DNA from: QZKY01 sp963666295
GTDB lineage: Bacteria > Pseudomonadota > Gammaproteobacteria > Burkholderiales > Burkholderiaceae_D
Direction: 5' to 3'
Assembly: GCA_963666295.1 (NCBI GenBank)
Contig: OY762707.1
Location: forward strand, 1,054,001-1,118,000
Length of the DNA: 64,000 nucleotides
In this document: positions 53,682 to 63,278 of the stretch, piece after piece
Numbering within the stretch: position 1 is the stretch's first letter
Layout: each line of letters opens with the position of its first letter
The notes under the pieces: generated by a model
Seen by the model: only the letters and a program-made list of their open reading frames with translations
What the model was told of the DNA's origin: nothing
The model's database searches: none
Program-made: the position numbers and the translations under genes

Positions 53682-55250
53682 TCAAACCGATGCGTTCATT
53701 GGCGAAAGCACATGATCTCGTCCGCTTTGTTTGGCTTTGTAAAGTAATTTGTCCGCAGCCTCGACGAGGTCCATTGGCACGTGTTTATTTCGAATTGGCT
53801 TGATAGAGTCGACACCACAGCTAATCGTTACAACGCCAGATATGGCCTTCGAATGCTGAATACTCAATTCCCGTACTGCCTGCCTTGTTTTTTCGGCAAT
53901 CGCCGTGGCCCCTACAACGTCGGTATCAGGCAAAATAACCGCAATTTCTTCACCACCGTAGCGTGCGACCAGATCGCCCTGTCGGTTGACGCACGCCTGC
54001 ACGGTTTGAGCAATCTGTTTCAAGCATTCATCGCCTGCCGTGTGACCGTAGTTGTCGTTGTATTTCTTGAAGGCATCCACATCAATCATTACCAGCGCGA
54101 TGTGATTTCCATTGCGCATGGCACGGTTGAACTCGCTATTCAAGCTAATGTCGAACATGCGCCTGTTGGGTAAGCCGGTAAGACCGTCCTGCATGGCCAT
54201 TTTTTCCAGCTTTTCGTTTAACGCCTCCAATTCGACTTTGGCATTGCGCAACTCACTTTCTGCATTCAACCGCAAACCAAAGTGATACGTTAATTTAAGT
54301 CCGATAAAGCCTAAGAGAAAAACCAGCAATAAAGCCATAAGGAATCGAGGAGTTGCATCTCTCCACCATTTACTCCTCAACGCTTCCCTATCCAGAGACA
54401 CCGCAACGACAATAGGATAGATATCATCAGCCACATAACTCACAATATCTCCAGATCGTGTCGTTCCTTCGCCGTCTGTCACATAGGTGCCAGAAGGTGC
54501 CTTCGGCAAATGATCTTTGAAAAGTGTCCCCTCACTCAAACTGACATTAACGCTACCCCCGTCAAATGGGCGTCGCACCATTGAGCGCCCATCCTTTAAA
54601 GCCAAGATAATCTGGTCAAAAAAACCAATCGGAAAAGTATCGAAAAAACGTGAGAAATGGTGAACATAGAGCGTGGCCAGCACCACCCCTGCGAAGCGAC
54701 CATCTGCATGGTTCACTCTGCGGGAAACCGTGACTATCCACTCGCCAGTAGTTCGGCTTTGTATGGGTGCGCCTATATGCGCCCCAGCATTTTCATGGTC
54801 TCGATGAAACTGGAAGTAGGGGCGATCCGAATTTTTAGCGCCCGGCGGAAAAGCAGCACGGGAATTAGTCAGCCAAGCGCCATTTTCATCGTAGATGTAA
54901 AGACCATGCAGTAGCGGCAGTTCACGAACCTGCTCTACCAACAAGCCATAAATTCTTTTCAACTTTTTCGGAGAAATGCCTTCCGTCTGCAAACGTTCTA
55001 CCAACCCAATCAAAAGCATATCTGCCTGCTTGATTGTGTCGTGTGCGTGTTGCGAAATAGAACGCGCCAACGTGGCAGTATGGATACGCGCGTCCTTTTC
55101 ACGCACTTGGTAAACGTTCCATGCGCGCCAGGCATCCATGCTCAATAAACTGACGCAAACGAGTACAACAAATATGCGAAATAACAAGGTTAGCGAAATT
55201 CGTTTATCGCGAATTCGCAAGATATTTTTGTACTCATCAGCAGCGGGCAT
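53682..55250 (-). CDS. Membrane diguanylate cyclase with double-Cache-like sensor
   Basis: A 522-residue protein: membrane helix near 20-38, a large periplasmic region (about 40-300) of the Cache/PDC kind (DENGAWLTNSRAAFPPG, RPYFQFHRDH), a second helix near 303-322, a short coiled coil, and a C-terminal GGDEF domain. The signature is GGEEI (432-436) rather than GGEEF, with an RQGD inhibitory site at 423-426. The rest of the cyclase (DGLTGLPNRR, DVDAFKKYND) is standard, so activity is likely but the last residue is unusual. It converges on the preceding gene. Confidence 0.88.
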   Translation of the reverse strand: MPAADEYKNILRIRDKRISLTLLFRIFVVLVCVSLLSMDAWRAWNVYQVREKDARIHTATLARSISQHAHDTIKQADMLLIGLVERLQTEGISPKKLKRIYGLLVEQVRELPLLHGLYIYDENGAWLTNSRAAFPPGAKNSDRPYFQFHRDHENAGAHIGAPIQSRTTGEWIVTVSRRVNHADGRFAGVVLATLYVHHFSRFFDTFPIGFFDQIILALKDGRSMVRRPFDGGSVNVSLSEGTLFKDHLPKAPSGTYVTDGEGTTRSGDIVSYVADDIYPIVVAVSLDREALRSKWWRDATPRFLMALLLVFLLGFIGLKLTYHFGLRLNAESELRNAKVELEALNEKLEKMAMQDGLTGLPNRRMFDISLNSEFNRAMRNGNHIALVMIDVDAFKKYNDNYGHTAGDECLKQIAQTVQACVNRQGDLVARYGGEEIAVILPDTDVVGATAIAEKTRQAVRELSIQHSKAISGVVTISCGVDSIKPIRNKHVPMDLVEAADKLLYKAKQSGRDHVLSPMNASV

Positions 55251-55481
55251 ATTTCTTTACTCACACAACACGGGCAGATCGCAAAATGTGAACAGGCACT
55301 CACGTCTATAACGGCCAATATGACAAAAATATGACTATTGACCACTCTGACAGGCGATTTTATTGACTCATCAAGCCAGTTTGACCAATGAGACGATCCA
55401 TTCGCACATCAATTATGCGACTTTGTGGCGCATCCATGTTGTTGTAAGCCTGCTTGCAAACAAGTACTCCTCGGATGCCGC

Positions 55482-57430
55482 TTATTTCTGTAGCACGAAT
55501 GCCTCAAACGCTTCAATTGGCAGTGGTCGGCTGAAGAAATACCCCTGATAGGCATGGCAGCCAGCGCTAGCAAGGAAATCGCGTTGCAGTGCAGTTTCCA
55601 CGCCCTCTGCGATAACGCTTAGCCCCAAGTTTTCAGCAAGCGCAATGATAGTTTTGGCAATCGAGGCATCATTGGGGTCGCTCAGCACATCACGCACAAA
55701 CGACTGATCAATCTTCAATTGATCCAGAGGCATGCGCTTCAAATAAGACAAGGATGAATAGCCAGTGCCAAAGTCATCCAATGAAAAGCCGACGCCCTCG
55801 GCTTTCAATGCAAACATCTTCTCGATCAAATCATCTACATGGGATACCAGTAAACTCTCGGTCAATTCCAGTTTCAATTGCGCTGGGTTTGCCCCGCTCT
55901 TTTTGAGTGCTAACAGCACCTGCTCAACAAAATCTTCCTGGCGGAACTGACGGGCACTGACATTGATAGCGATGGTGAGATGAGCCATTTCGGGCCGGTT
56001 CGCCCATAGCGCCAATTGCGTGCAAGCAGTTTTCAATACCCACTGGCCTACAGGTAGAATAAGCCCGGTTTCTTCAGCCAGAGGAATAAATTCAGCGGGT
56101 GACACTATGCCACGCTCAGGGTGTAACCACCTCACCAATGCTTCAGCACCAAGCGTCTTGTTTTCAACTACCTGGGGTTGGTAGTGGATCAGAAACTGCC
56201 CTTTCTCAATGGCCTCACGCAGTTCGCCTTCAAGCTTGGCGAGATTCAGCACGACAAGCTCCATATCCGGCTCAAAAAAACAAAGGTTATTACGCCCCGC
56301 ATCCTTGGCTTTGTACATGGCAAGGTCGGACTGCTTGAGTAGCATATCAGGATCGATATTGTGGCCGCAGAACAAACAGGCACCGATACTTGGCGTAATG
56401 CGGTAAGTAATTTCCCTGAGTTGATAATTTTGACTGATGGTAGCCAGGATTTTTCTGCCGACCAATTCGGCTTGAACTGTTGCCTCGCTCTGGTCTTTAG
56501 ACAGATCAACCAGCATCACGACAAATTCATCGCCACCCAGACGGGCCACCGTATCACTTTCTCTGACACATTCTGTTAAGCGCTGTGCTACTCGCTGAAG
56601 CAGAATATCCCCCATGTCATGGCCATGAGTGTCATTCAGCGTTTTAAATTATCCAGGTCAATGAGCAGCAACGCACTCTGAAAGCCACTCCTTGCACTGG
56701 CGGCCATAGCCTGTCTCAAGCGTTCCTGCAAAAGCGTACGATTAAGGAGGCCCGTTAGTTGGTCATAGAAAGCCAACTGATTGATTTTTTCTTCCGCTTG
56801 CTTACGCTCAGTAATGTCATGAACACTGCCAAGCAGCAAGGAGCGTCCTTCCCATTCTATCGGTGACGTGTGCACCTCAACGTCACGCACTTCGCCTGAC
56901 GCCAAACGGTGAGTAAATATGAAAAGATTGGACTCTCCATTTGAGGCGCGCTGCATCTGCGCGGCGATCTGCTCCTGTGGCAATGTATTGAGATCATTGA
57001 TACGCATACCGGTAAGTTGAGCTTTGGAATAACCGTGGTAGGCCGTTGCTGATGCATTCACATCAACGATCTCACCCGTAATCGGATCGACCAGCAACAT
57101 CACCGAGGTATTTTTCTCAAACAGGTTTCGGAAGCGCTCCTTGCTAGTGCGCAATATTTCTTGCTCACGTTGCGCGAAGGTAAGAATTTGGTTCGTTAGC
57201 CGCCGCATTAATATGTACAGTAGCAAAGAGGTTGCAGCAACAAATCCCCATCCCTTCAGGGTACTTGCCGCGATAGCCGTTGCCTGATCGGCAAACAAGC
57301 TCTCTACTACCTTGTCTGAGAGCAAAATCCAGATCACTGACAAAGCGGCATAAATAGAAACAAGCCTCAATACTGAGTTGTGCGCCTTCGGCTTGGGCTC
57401 ATTCTGGGAATCTTTTTTAAATGTGTTCAT
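55482..57430 (-). pseudogene. PAS-GGDEF-EAL protein split by a frameshift
   Basis: The frame from ATG 57430 encodes two membrane helices (LVSIYAALSVIWILL and AATSLLLYILM), a PAS domain and the first part of GGDEF, then stops at 56636 within ALLLIDLDNLKR. The next frame resumes the domain as TLNDTHGHDMGDILLQRVAQ and continues through GGDEF (ARLGGDEFVV, with RESD inhibitory site) and a complete EAL domain (GAEALVRW, ELTES, DDFGTGYSS) to 55482. Loss of one T in the AATT(T)AAA run near 56645 explains it; the intact protein would be about 649 residues. A read error is possible, and internal initiation of the downstream part cannot be excluded. Confidence 0.8.
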
Positions 57431-57625
57431 GTAAGCGCAGATACTTTTTAGAGGGGGCGCATTTCAGTAGTAACACATGATTTCCCCTAGACTTTATCTT
57501 AAATGGCAAGAAGTTGCGTGATTTAGTCAGAACAAAAAACAAATCTTAACGATACCCAACTAAATCGGCGTTTTTACACGGTCTGGGCTATTGATGTGGC
57601 ACGAATAAATTTGAAATATGCGCAT

Positions 57626-57733
57626 GTGTCATGCCAGCGCAGGCTGGCATCCAGTGTCGTTAAGATGCCGCTTGGGTCTCAGGCTTACGATGCAGAGCAA
57701 AGCCACTGGGCCCCAGCCTACGCTGGTGCGACG
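57626..57733. repeat. Imperfect inverted repeat with the look of a dispersed intergenic element
   Basis: GTCATGCCAGCGCAGGCTGG then CATCCAGTG (57628-57656) is inverted as CACTGGGCCCCAGCCTACGC then TGGTGCGACG (57704-57733), about 22 of 29 positions pairing, with a 47-bp spacer. It lies in the 480-bp gap between two genes, which otherwise shows no gene: 57431-57625 is AT-rich and probably holds the promoter of the split GGDEF-EAL gene. Confidence 0.55.
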
Positions 57734-57910
57734 CAAGGGGCGCAAACTTGAATACTTCAAACTTCAACTTGCCGAATCAATAATATTTACCGCGGCGAAG
57801 GCAAGCATGAAGTGCCATTTTGAATAATTGGGCAGTTCAGGAGGGTTGGAGGCGGTAGCATTCCAGCTTTTCGACCAGCCTTCGGCTAGCAAGCTCATTC
57901 ATGCGCACTT

Positions 57911-59749
57911 TCAGGATGGCGAAAACACCAGCTTTGCCGCCATCGCACCCCGCAAGGCATTGCATACCATCACCTCCTGCGCATCGTGCAAATCTTCCAG
58001 CGTCAACACGCGTTCACTGGCATTCCACACCGGATCAGACAACACGACCGAACGCATGACGCCCGGCAACACGCCGGATGAAAGTGGCGGTGTAAGCCAT
58101 TCCCCCGCCAGTTTCACGAAGATATTGCAGCGCCCTCCCTCGGTGATTTCATCCCGTTGATTAAAAAATAAGGCGTCGAATGCCCCCTGCTTTTCTGCCT
58201 CTCGCCAGGCTGCGTCATAACGCGCGCGCACCGTCGTTTTGTGCTGCAGGAACAAATCGTTGGAATCCATTTGCAATGCTGGCTGCACCCGAATTTTTAC
58301 CGGTTGCGCAAGCGGCATCAACGGGGCATGACTGAATTCAAAACCGTTCGGATTCAGTACTAATCTGAGCCGGTACGCACCAGCAGGCAATTTATCGGCC
58401 AGTACTGCTACCGCCTTTCGAATCGCTTTTTCATCGAGCACGAAACCAAAATAGCGGGCGGAGGCGCCCAATCTTTGCATATGCAAATCAAGATACGGAC
58501 ACCGCCCCTCTACCATTTGCATGGTTTCTATCAACGCAAACTCTGGCCGCAGCGCCGAAAGGAAACGCGCCTTGAGCTGACACTCGGCGTATTCCTCTGG
58601 CGCATTGCTGTCATAGACAATCCCGGCACCGACGCCCAGTTCGCCCTTGCGCACCCCGCACGCCTCTGGCGGTTGCAGCGCCAAGGTGCGAATCGGCACC
58701 GACAGGCAGAAATCGCCAATCTGTTTCTTATTGGCCGGTGCATCAAACCAGCCAATCGCGCCGGTATACAAGCCGCGTGGCGCGACTTCGATTTCATCAA
58801 TTATCTGCATCGTACGATGCTTGGGCGCGCCCGTAATCGAGCCGCAAGGATACACGGCGTGAAAGAGCTCTGCCATCGTTGCTTCAGGACGCAATTGTGC
58901 CCGCACCGTTGACGTCATCTGCAAGACGCCGCCATAGCGATTGACTTCAAACAGATCTGTCACGGTCACGGTGCCAACTTCGGCGATGCGCCCCAGGTCG
59001 TTGCGCAACATGTCGACAATCATCAGGTTTTCAGCACGGTTCTTGACATCAACGGCCAATGCCGCCGCGGTTTTTTCATCTTGCACCGCGTCGCCCGTTG
59101 CTGACGCGGTTCCTTTCATCGGTCTGGCCGTCAGGGCACCGGCGTCATTGCGGATAAAAAGTTCCGGCGACAGCGAAAGCACTGAACGACCGCATGGCAA
59201 CGCCATCAATGCCCCAAACGGAACCGGCTGGCGGGCACGCAAGCGGCGATATAAGGCAAGAGGTGAGCCATAGGCGTCAAAGTGCAGGCGGTAGGTGTAG
59301 TTGACCTGATAGGTATCGCCTGCCGCAATATAGGCGCGAATCCGCGCTATCGCCGCCTCAAAAGCGGGCTGATCGACATTGGCGCGCAAATCCGCCACAC
59401 CCGCAGGAACCACCTCTTGTGCAGCCTGTGCCTTTAGCCAGGCAGTCACTTCTTCTTCTGACAAACGCTCGCAATGCCTGAACAAGAGCACTTGCGCCAT
59501 CGGCCAGTCGCTTTCCGTATTCGCCACTCCAGCCAGATCGGCGCCCAACTCATAAGAAAAGTGCGCCACCGCGTGTAAGCCCTGATCCAGCGCTTCTTGC
59601 ATGTCGCCAAGCATTTGAGACAATGCCGTTACGTCTGTACAATCCAGCGTTTTCACCCAATCTGTATACAGTCGGGAGCGTGCCACATCATGGCTCGATG
59701 AATGGTCATCAAGTAGCACAAAACTTGCTTGAGAATGGGACTCACACAT
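57911..59749 (-). CDS. pabB: Aminodeoxychorismate synthase component I fused to aminodeoxychorismate lyase
   Basis: A 612-residue fusion. Residues about 1-370 are PabB, the chorismate-binding enzyme, with SLSPELFIR, ARPMKGTA, DMLRNDLGRIAEVG and GSITGAPKHRTMQII. From about 385 a PabC-type class IV PLP enzyme follows (FALIETMQMVEGRCPYLDLH, FLQHKTTVRARYD, EITEGGRCNIFV, SGVLPGVMRS). Together they make p-aminobenzoate for folate; the glutamine amidotransferase PabA is not in this window. Such fusions are common in betaproteobacteria. Confidence 0.93.
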   Translation of the reverse strand: MCESHSQASFVLLDDHSSSHDVARSRLYTDWVKTLDCTDVTALSQMLGDMQEALDQGLHAVAHFSYELGADLAGVANTESDWPMAQVLLFRHCERLSEEEVTAWLKAQAAQEVVPAGVADLRANVDQPAFEAAIARIRAYIAAGDTYQVNYTYRLHFDAYGSPLALYRRLRARQPVPFGALMALPCGRSVLSLSPELFIRNDAGALTARPMKGTASATGDAVQDEKTAAALAVDVKNRAENLMIVDMLRNDLGRIAEVGTVTVTDLFEVNRYGGVLQMTSTVRAQLRPEATMAELFHAVYPCGSITGAPKHRTMQIIDEIEVAPRGLYTGAIGWFDAPANKKQIGDFCLSVPIRTLALQPPEACGVRKGELGVGAGIVYDSNAPEEYAECQLKARFLSALRPEFALIETMQMVEGRCPYLDLHMQRLGASARYFGFVLDEKAIRKAVAVLADKLPAGAYRLRLVLNPNGFEFSHAPLMPLAQPVKIRVQPALQMDSNDLFLQHKTTVRARYDAAWREAEKQGAFDALFFNQRDEITEGGRCNIFVKLAGEWLTPPLSSGVLPGVMRSVVLSDPVWNASERVLTLEDLHDAQEVMVCNALRGAMAAKLVFSPS

Positions 59750-59874
59750 TAGAAATTTTTAACTGATACAACGAAAGACGCTCACGGCTTGCGACTATAA
59801 CATGCGCCTCAGTGGAACGCGGGAAGCCCCGATTCCGTTTTGCGCGCAGGGCCGTAAAGCGCTATTATCACGCA

Positions 59875-61143
59875 ATGAATAATCCTGAATTGATACCGTA
59901 CGTTTGCGCCGGTCTGTTTTCCCTCGCCGTACTCCATACTTTTCTCACCAAGCACTTCGAACAACTTGCGCATAAAAGCCCGCGCCATGCCGGCTTGTGG
60001 CATTTGCTGGGTGAAGTAGAAGTCGTTTTTGGTTTTTGGGCACTGGTCATGGTAGTCGCCGTAGCCACGCTTTCGACTCCGAATGCGGCCATTGCGTATC
60101 TGGAAAACCAGAATTTCACAGAACCGCTATTCGTGTTCGTGATTCTGGTCATGGCAGGAACACGCCCCATTCTTTACCTGGCACAACGCATGGTGAGTTG
60201 GACCGTTCGGTTAATACCGTTGCACGAACCTCTGGCCTACTACCTCACTATCCTGATCATGATCCCGCTTCTGGGCTCTTTTATCACCGAGCCTGCCGCG
60301 ATGACACTGGCCGCGCTATTGCTGCGCGATCGTTTCTACAGTCAGAATATTTCGTCCAACCTGCGCTACGTCACGCTCGGCGTATTGTTTGTGAACGTCT
60401 CGATTGGTGGCGTGCTGACGTCGTTTGCCGCGCCGCCGGTACTCATGGTTGCCAGCAAATGGGGCTGGGACATCACGTTCATGCTCACCCACTTCGGCTG
60501 GAAAGCCGCCATTGCCGTTTCCTGCAATGCCATATTGGCCACCCTGCTATTCGGCCGTGAACTAGCCAAACTTACCGTGTCTTCCGAGGGAGAACAGGAA
60601 GACCGCGAACCCATCCCCGTTACGGTTATCCTCATCCACCTGCTCTTTATGGGCGGCACCGTTTTATTCAGCCACCACCCCATCGTGTTTATGGGCCTGT
60701 TCCTGTTTTTTCTCGGTTTTACGGAAGCCTATAAGCGCCACCAGGATACGCTGCTGCTGCGTGAAGGTTTGCTGGTCGCTTTTTTCCTTGCCGGCCTGGT
60801 TGTGCTGGGTGGACAACAGAAATGGTGGCTACAGCCTATTCTGGAAGGAATGGGCAACACGACCCTGTATTTCGGTGCCACGGCACTGACTGCCATTACG
60901 GATAATGCCGCGCTAACCTATCTGGGCTCACTGGTTGAAGGCATTTCTGACCCGGCCAAATATTCCCTTGTAGCAGGCGCGGTAACCGGGGGCGGCCTGA
61001 CTGTTATTGCCAATGCCCCAAACCCGGCTGGATTTTCCATTTTGAGAAGTTCATTCTACGGCCAGGCGATTAACCCGCTCGGCTTGTTCCTCGCAGCGCT
61101 GGTTCCAACCGGTATAGCCATCGTCTGTTTCTGGTTTCTCTAA
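59875..61143 (+). CDS. Putative Na+/H+ antiporter family membrane protein
   Basis: A 422-residue polytopic membrane protein with about eleven hydrophobic segments. Its sequence (SFITEPAAMTLAALLLRDRF, SIGGVLTSFAAPPVLMVASK, ALTAITDNAALTYLGSLVEG) resembles the putative Na+/H+ antiporter family (ion-transporter superfamily). Ion and direction of transport are inferred from the family only. The start is ATG 59875; the frame is open to 59812 without similarity. dnaB follows after 38 bases. Confidence 0.8.
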   Translation: MNNPELIPYVCAGLFSLAVLHTFLTKHFEQLAHKSPRHAGLWHLLGEVEVVFGFWALVMVVAVATLSTPNAAIAYLENQNFTEPLFVFVILVMAGTRPILYLAQRMVSWTVRLIPLHEPLAYYLTILIMIPLLGSFITEPAAMTLAALLLRDRFYSQNISSNLRYVTLGVLFVNVSIGGVLTSFAAPPVLMVASKWGWDITFMLTHFGWKAAIAVSCNAILATLLFGRELAKLTVSSEGEQEDREPIPVTVILIHLLFMGGTVLFSHHPIVFMGLFLFFLGFTEAYKRHQDTLLLREGLLVAFFLAGLVVLGGQQKWWLQPILEGMGNTTLYFGATALTAITDNAALTYLGSLVEGISDPAKYSLVAGAVTGGGLTVIANAPNPAGFSILRSSFYGQAINPLGLFLAALVPTGIAIVCFWFL

Positions 61144-61181
61144 CCGCGCTGGAAATCGTTTCGGGAAAGTATAATTCTGAC

Positions 61182-62567
61182 ATGAATGCATTCGAAGACT
61201 TGCAGCTTGATTCCCTCCGCGTTCCGCCGCATTCGATTGAGGCGGAACAGTCGGTTCTGGGCGGCTTGCTGCTCGATAATGCTGCCTGGGATCGCATTAC
61301 AGATCTGCTCAACGAGCATGACTTCTATCGCTACGACCATCGCCTGATCTACCAGCACATAGACCGGCTTATTTCAGCCTCTCGCCCTGCGGATGTCATT
61401 ACCGTTTTTGAATCCCTCACTAATGCCGGCAAGGTAGATGACGTCGGTGGCCTGTCCTACCTGAATGCGCTGGCGCAAAACACGCCGTCTGCCGCCAATA
61501 TCAGGCGTTACGCAGAAATCGTGCGTGAACGGGGCGTCTTGCGCAAACTGATCACGGTTTCAGATGAAATCACGGCACAAGCCTACCGCCCGCAAGGCAA
61601 GGAAGTGCGCCAGATGCTGGACGAAGCCGAGTCGAAGATTTTTTCCATCGCTGAAGAGGGCGCACGTGGCTCGCAGGGCTTTCAGGAAATCCAACCCCTT
61701 TTATCAGAAGTCGTCGAGCGCATCGACGAACTGTACAACCGCGACAATCCGAGTGACATTACGGGCGTTCCCACCGGATTTGTTGATCTGGATCGCATGA
61801 CATCCGGCTTGCAACCTGGTGATCTGATTATTGTGGCTGGCCGACCTTCCATGGGTAAAACAGCCTTTTCGATCAACATCGGTGAACATGTGGCGATTGA
61901 CAATGGCTTGCCAATTGCGGTCTTTTCCATGGAAATGGGCGCATCACAACTGGCGATGCGCATGGTCGGCTCCGTGGGACGCCTTGACCAGCATCGCCTG
62001 CGAACCGGCCGCCTGACCGATGAAGACTGGCCACGTCTGACGCATGCCATTCAGAAAATGAACGATGCCCAAATGTTTATTGATGAAACGCCCGCTCTCA
62101 CTTCACGCGACCTGCGCGGGCGCGCACGCCGACTGGCGCGTCAGTGCGGGCGACTTGGCCTGATCATCGTCGATTACCTGCAACTGATGTCTCCCAATAG
62201 CACTGGGGAAAATCGCGCCACCGAGATTTCCGAGATTTCACGCGACCTGAAGGCGCTGGCAAAAGAATTGAGCTGTCCGGTCATTGCGCTTTCCCAGTTG
62301 AACCGCTCGGTTGAACAACGCCCGAACAAGCGCCCGGTCATGTCGGACATTCGCGAATCCGGCGCCATCGAGCAAGATGCGGACGTGATCCTTTTCATCT
62401 ATCGTGATGAGGTCTACAATCCTGATTCACCCGATAAAGGTTCGGCTGAAATCATTATCGGCAAGCAGCGTAACGGCCCCATCGGAACGGTGCGACTGAC
62501 CTTCGCAGGCCAATACACGAAATTCGACAATTACGCCTCCGGCGGTGACATGCACGGTGGTTATTAA
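61182..62567 (+). CDS. dnaB: Replicative DNA helicase DnaB
   Basis: A 461-residue hexameric replication-fork helicase. N-terminal domain (RVPPHSIEAEQSVLGGLLLD), linker helix, and RecA-like motor with Walker A GRPSMGKTAFSIN near 223-235, Walker B LIIVDYLQLM, and the SDIRESGAIEQDADVILF motif. No intein. The length is normal. Confidence 0.98.
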   Translation: MNAFEDLQLDSLRVPPHSIEAEQSVLGGLLLDNAAWDRITDLLNEHDFYRYDHRLIYQHIDRLISASRPADVITVFESLTNAGKVDDVGGLSYLNALAQNTPSAANIRRYAEIVRERGVLRKLITVSDEITAQAYRPQGKEVRQMLDEAESKIFSIAEEGARGSQGFQEIQPLLSEVVERIDELYNRDNPSDITGVPTGFVDLDRMTSGLQPGDLIIVAGRPSMGKTAFSINIGEHVAIDNGLPIAVFSMEMGASQLAMRMVGSVGRLDQHRLRTGRLTDEDWPRLTHAIQKMNDAQMFIDETPALTSRDLRGRARRLARQCGRLGLIIVDYLQLMSPNSTGENRATEISEISRDLKALAKELSCPVIALSQLNRSVEQRPNKRPVMSDIRESGAIEQDADVILFIYRDEVYNPDSPDKGSAEIIIGKQRNGPIGTVRLTFAGQYTKFDNYASGGDMHGGY

Positions 62568-62612
62568 ATATCCAATATACCCATCCCGTAATAACTTTCT
62601 CAGGAAACAAAC

Positions 62613-63239
62613 ATGTTTGGAAGACTGATGCCTCAAGAGGGGCAATTTTTTGAAATGTTTAATGAGCATGCTGCGTTGTGCGTACGAGGCGCCAATGAAT
62701 TGCTGGCCATAATGACGGATTTCAAGGATTTTGATTCACGGAAAAATGCGATTGATGAAATCGAACGAGAAGCGGATCAAATTACGAGCAAAACGGTCAA
62801 GTTGCTTCACAAAACCTTCATCACGCCGATTGATCGTGATGACATTCACCATCTGATCACCCGCATGGATGACATCATTGATCTGATAGAAGATGTTGCC
62901 CTAACCGTTTCCTTGTACGACATTCAACAACCAACAACGGATGCACTGCGCTTTGCTGAATTAATTTTGGCGTGCACACTGAAGGTTCAGGAAGCAGTTG
63001 GACTGATGTCTAACATGAAAAACGCCAGCATAATCACGGATGTCTGCTACGAAATCGACCGCCTCGAAACGGATGCAGACCATGTCATGCATGCCGCTCT
63101 TTCGCGCCTTTTCCGGGAAGAGCCGGACGTTCGCAATCTCATCAAACTTAAAACGCTTTACGAATATATGGAGCTGGCCACGGACAAATGCGAGGAAGTG
63201 GCTGACATCATTGAGGGTATCGTTGTTGAAAATGCCTGA
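62613..63239 (+). CDS. DUF47/PhoU-like protein paired with Pit
   Basis: A 208-residue all-helical protein (MFGRLMPQEGQFFEMFNEHA, residues 1-20; DDIHHLITRMDDIIDLIED) of the DUF47 family, related to PhoU. Genes of this family usually precede Pit phosphate transporters, as here, with 39 bases between them, and probably regulate the transporter. Confidence 0.92.
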   Translation: MFGRLMPQEGQFFEMFNEHAALCVRGANELLAIMTDFKDFDSRKNAIDEIEREADQITSKTVKLLHKTFITPIDRDDIHHLITRMDDIIDLIEDVALTVSLYDIQQPTTDALRFAELILACTLKVQEAVGLMSNMKNASIITDVCYEIDRLETDADHVMHAALSRLFREEPDVRNLIKLKTLYEYMELATDKCEEVADIIEGIVVENA

Positions 63240-63278
63240 AGAGTTGAACAAGCACCTTTTTAAAGAAAATTCGGGCTC

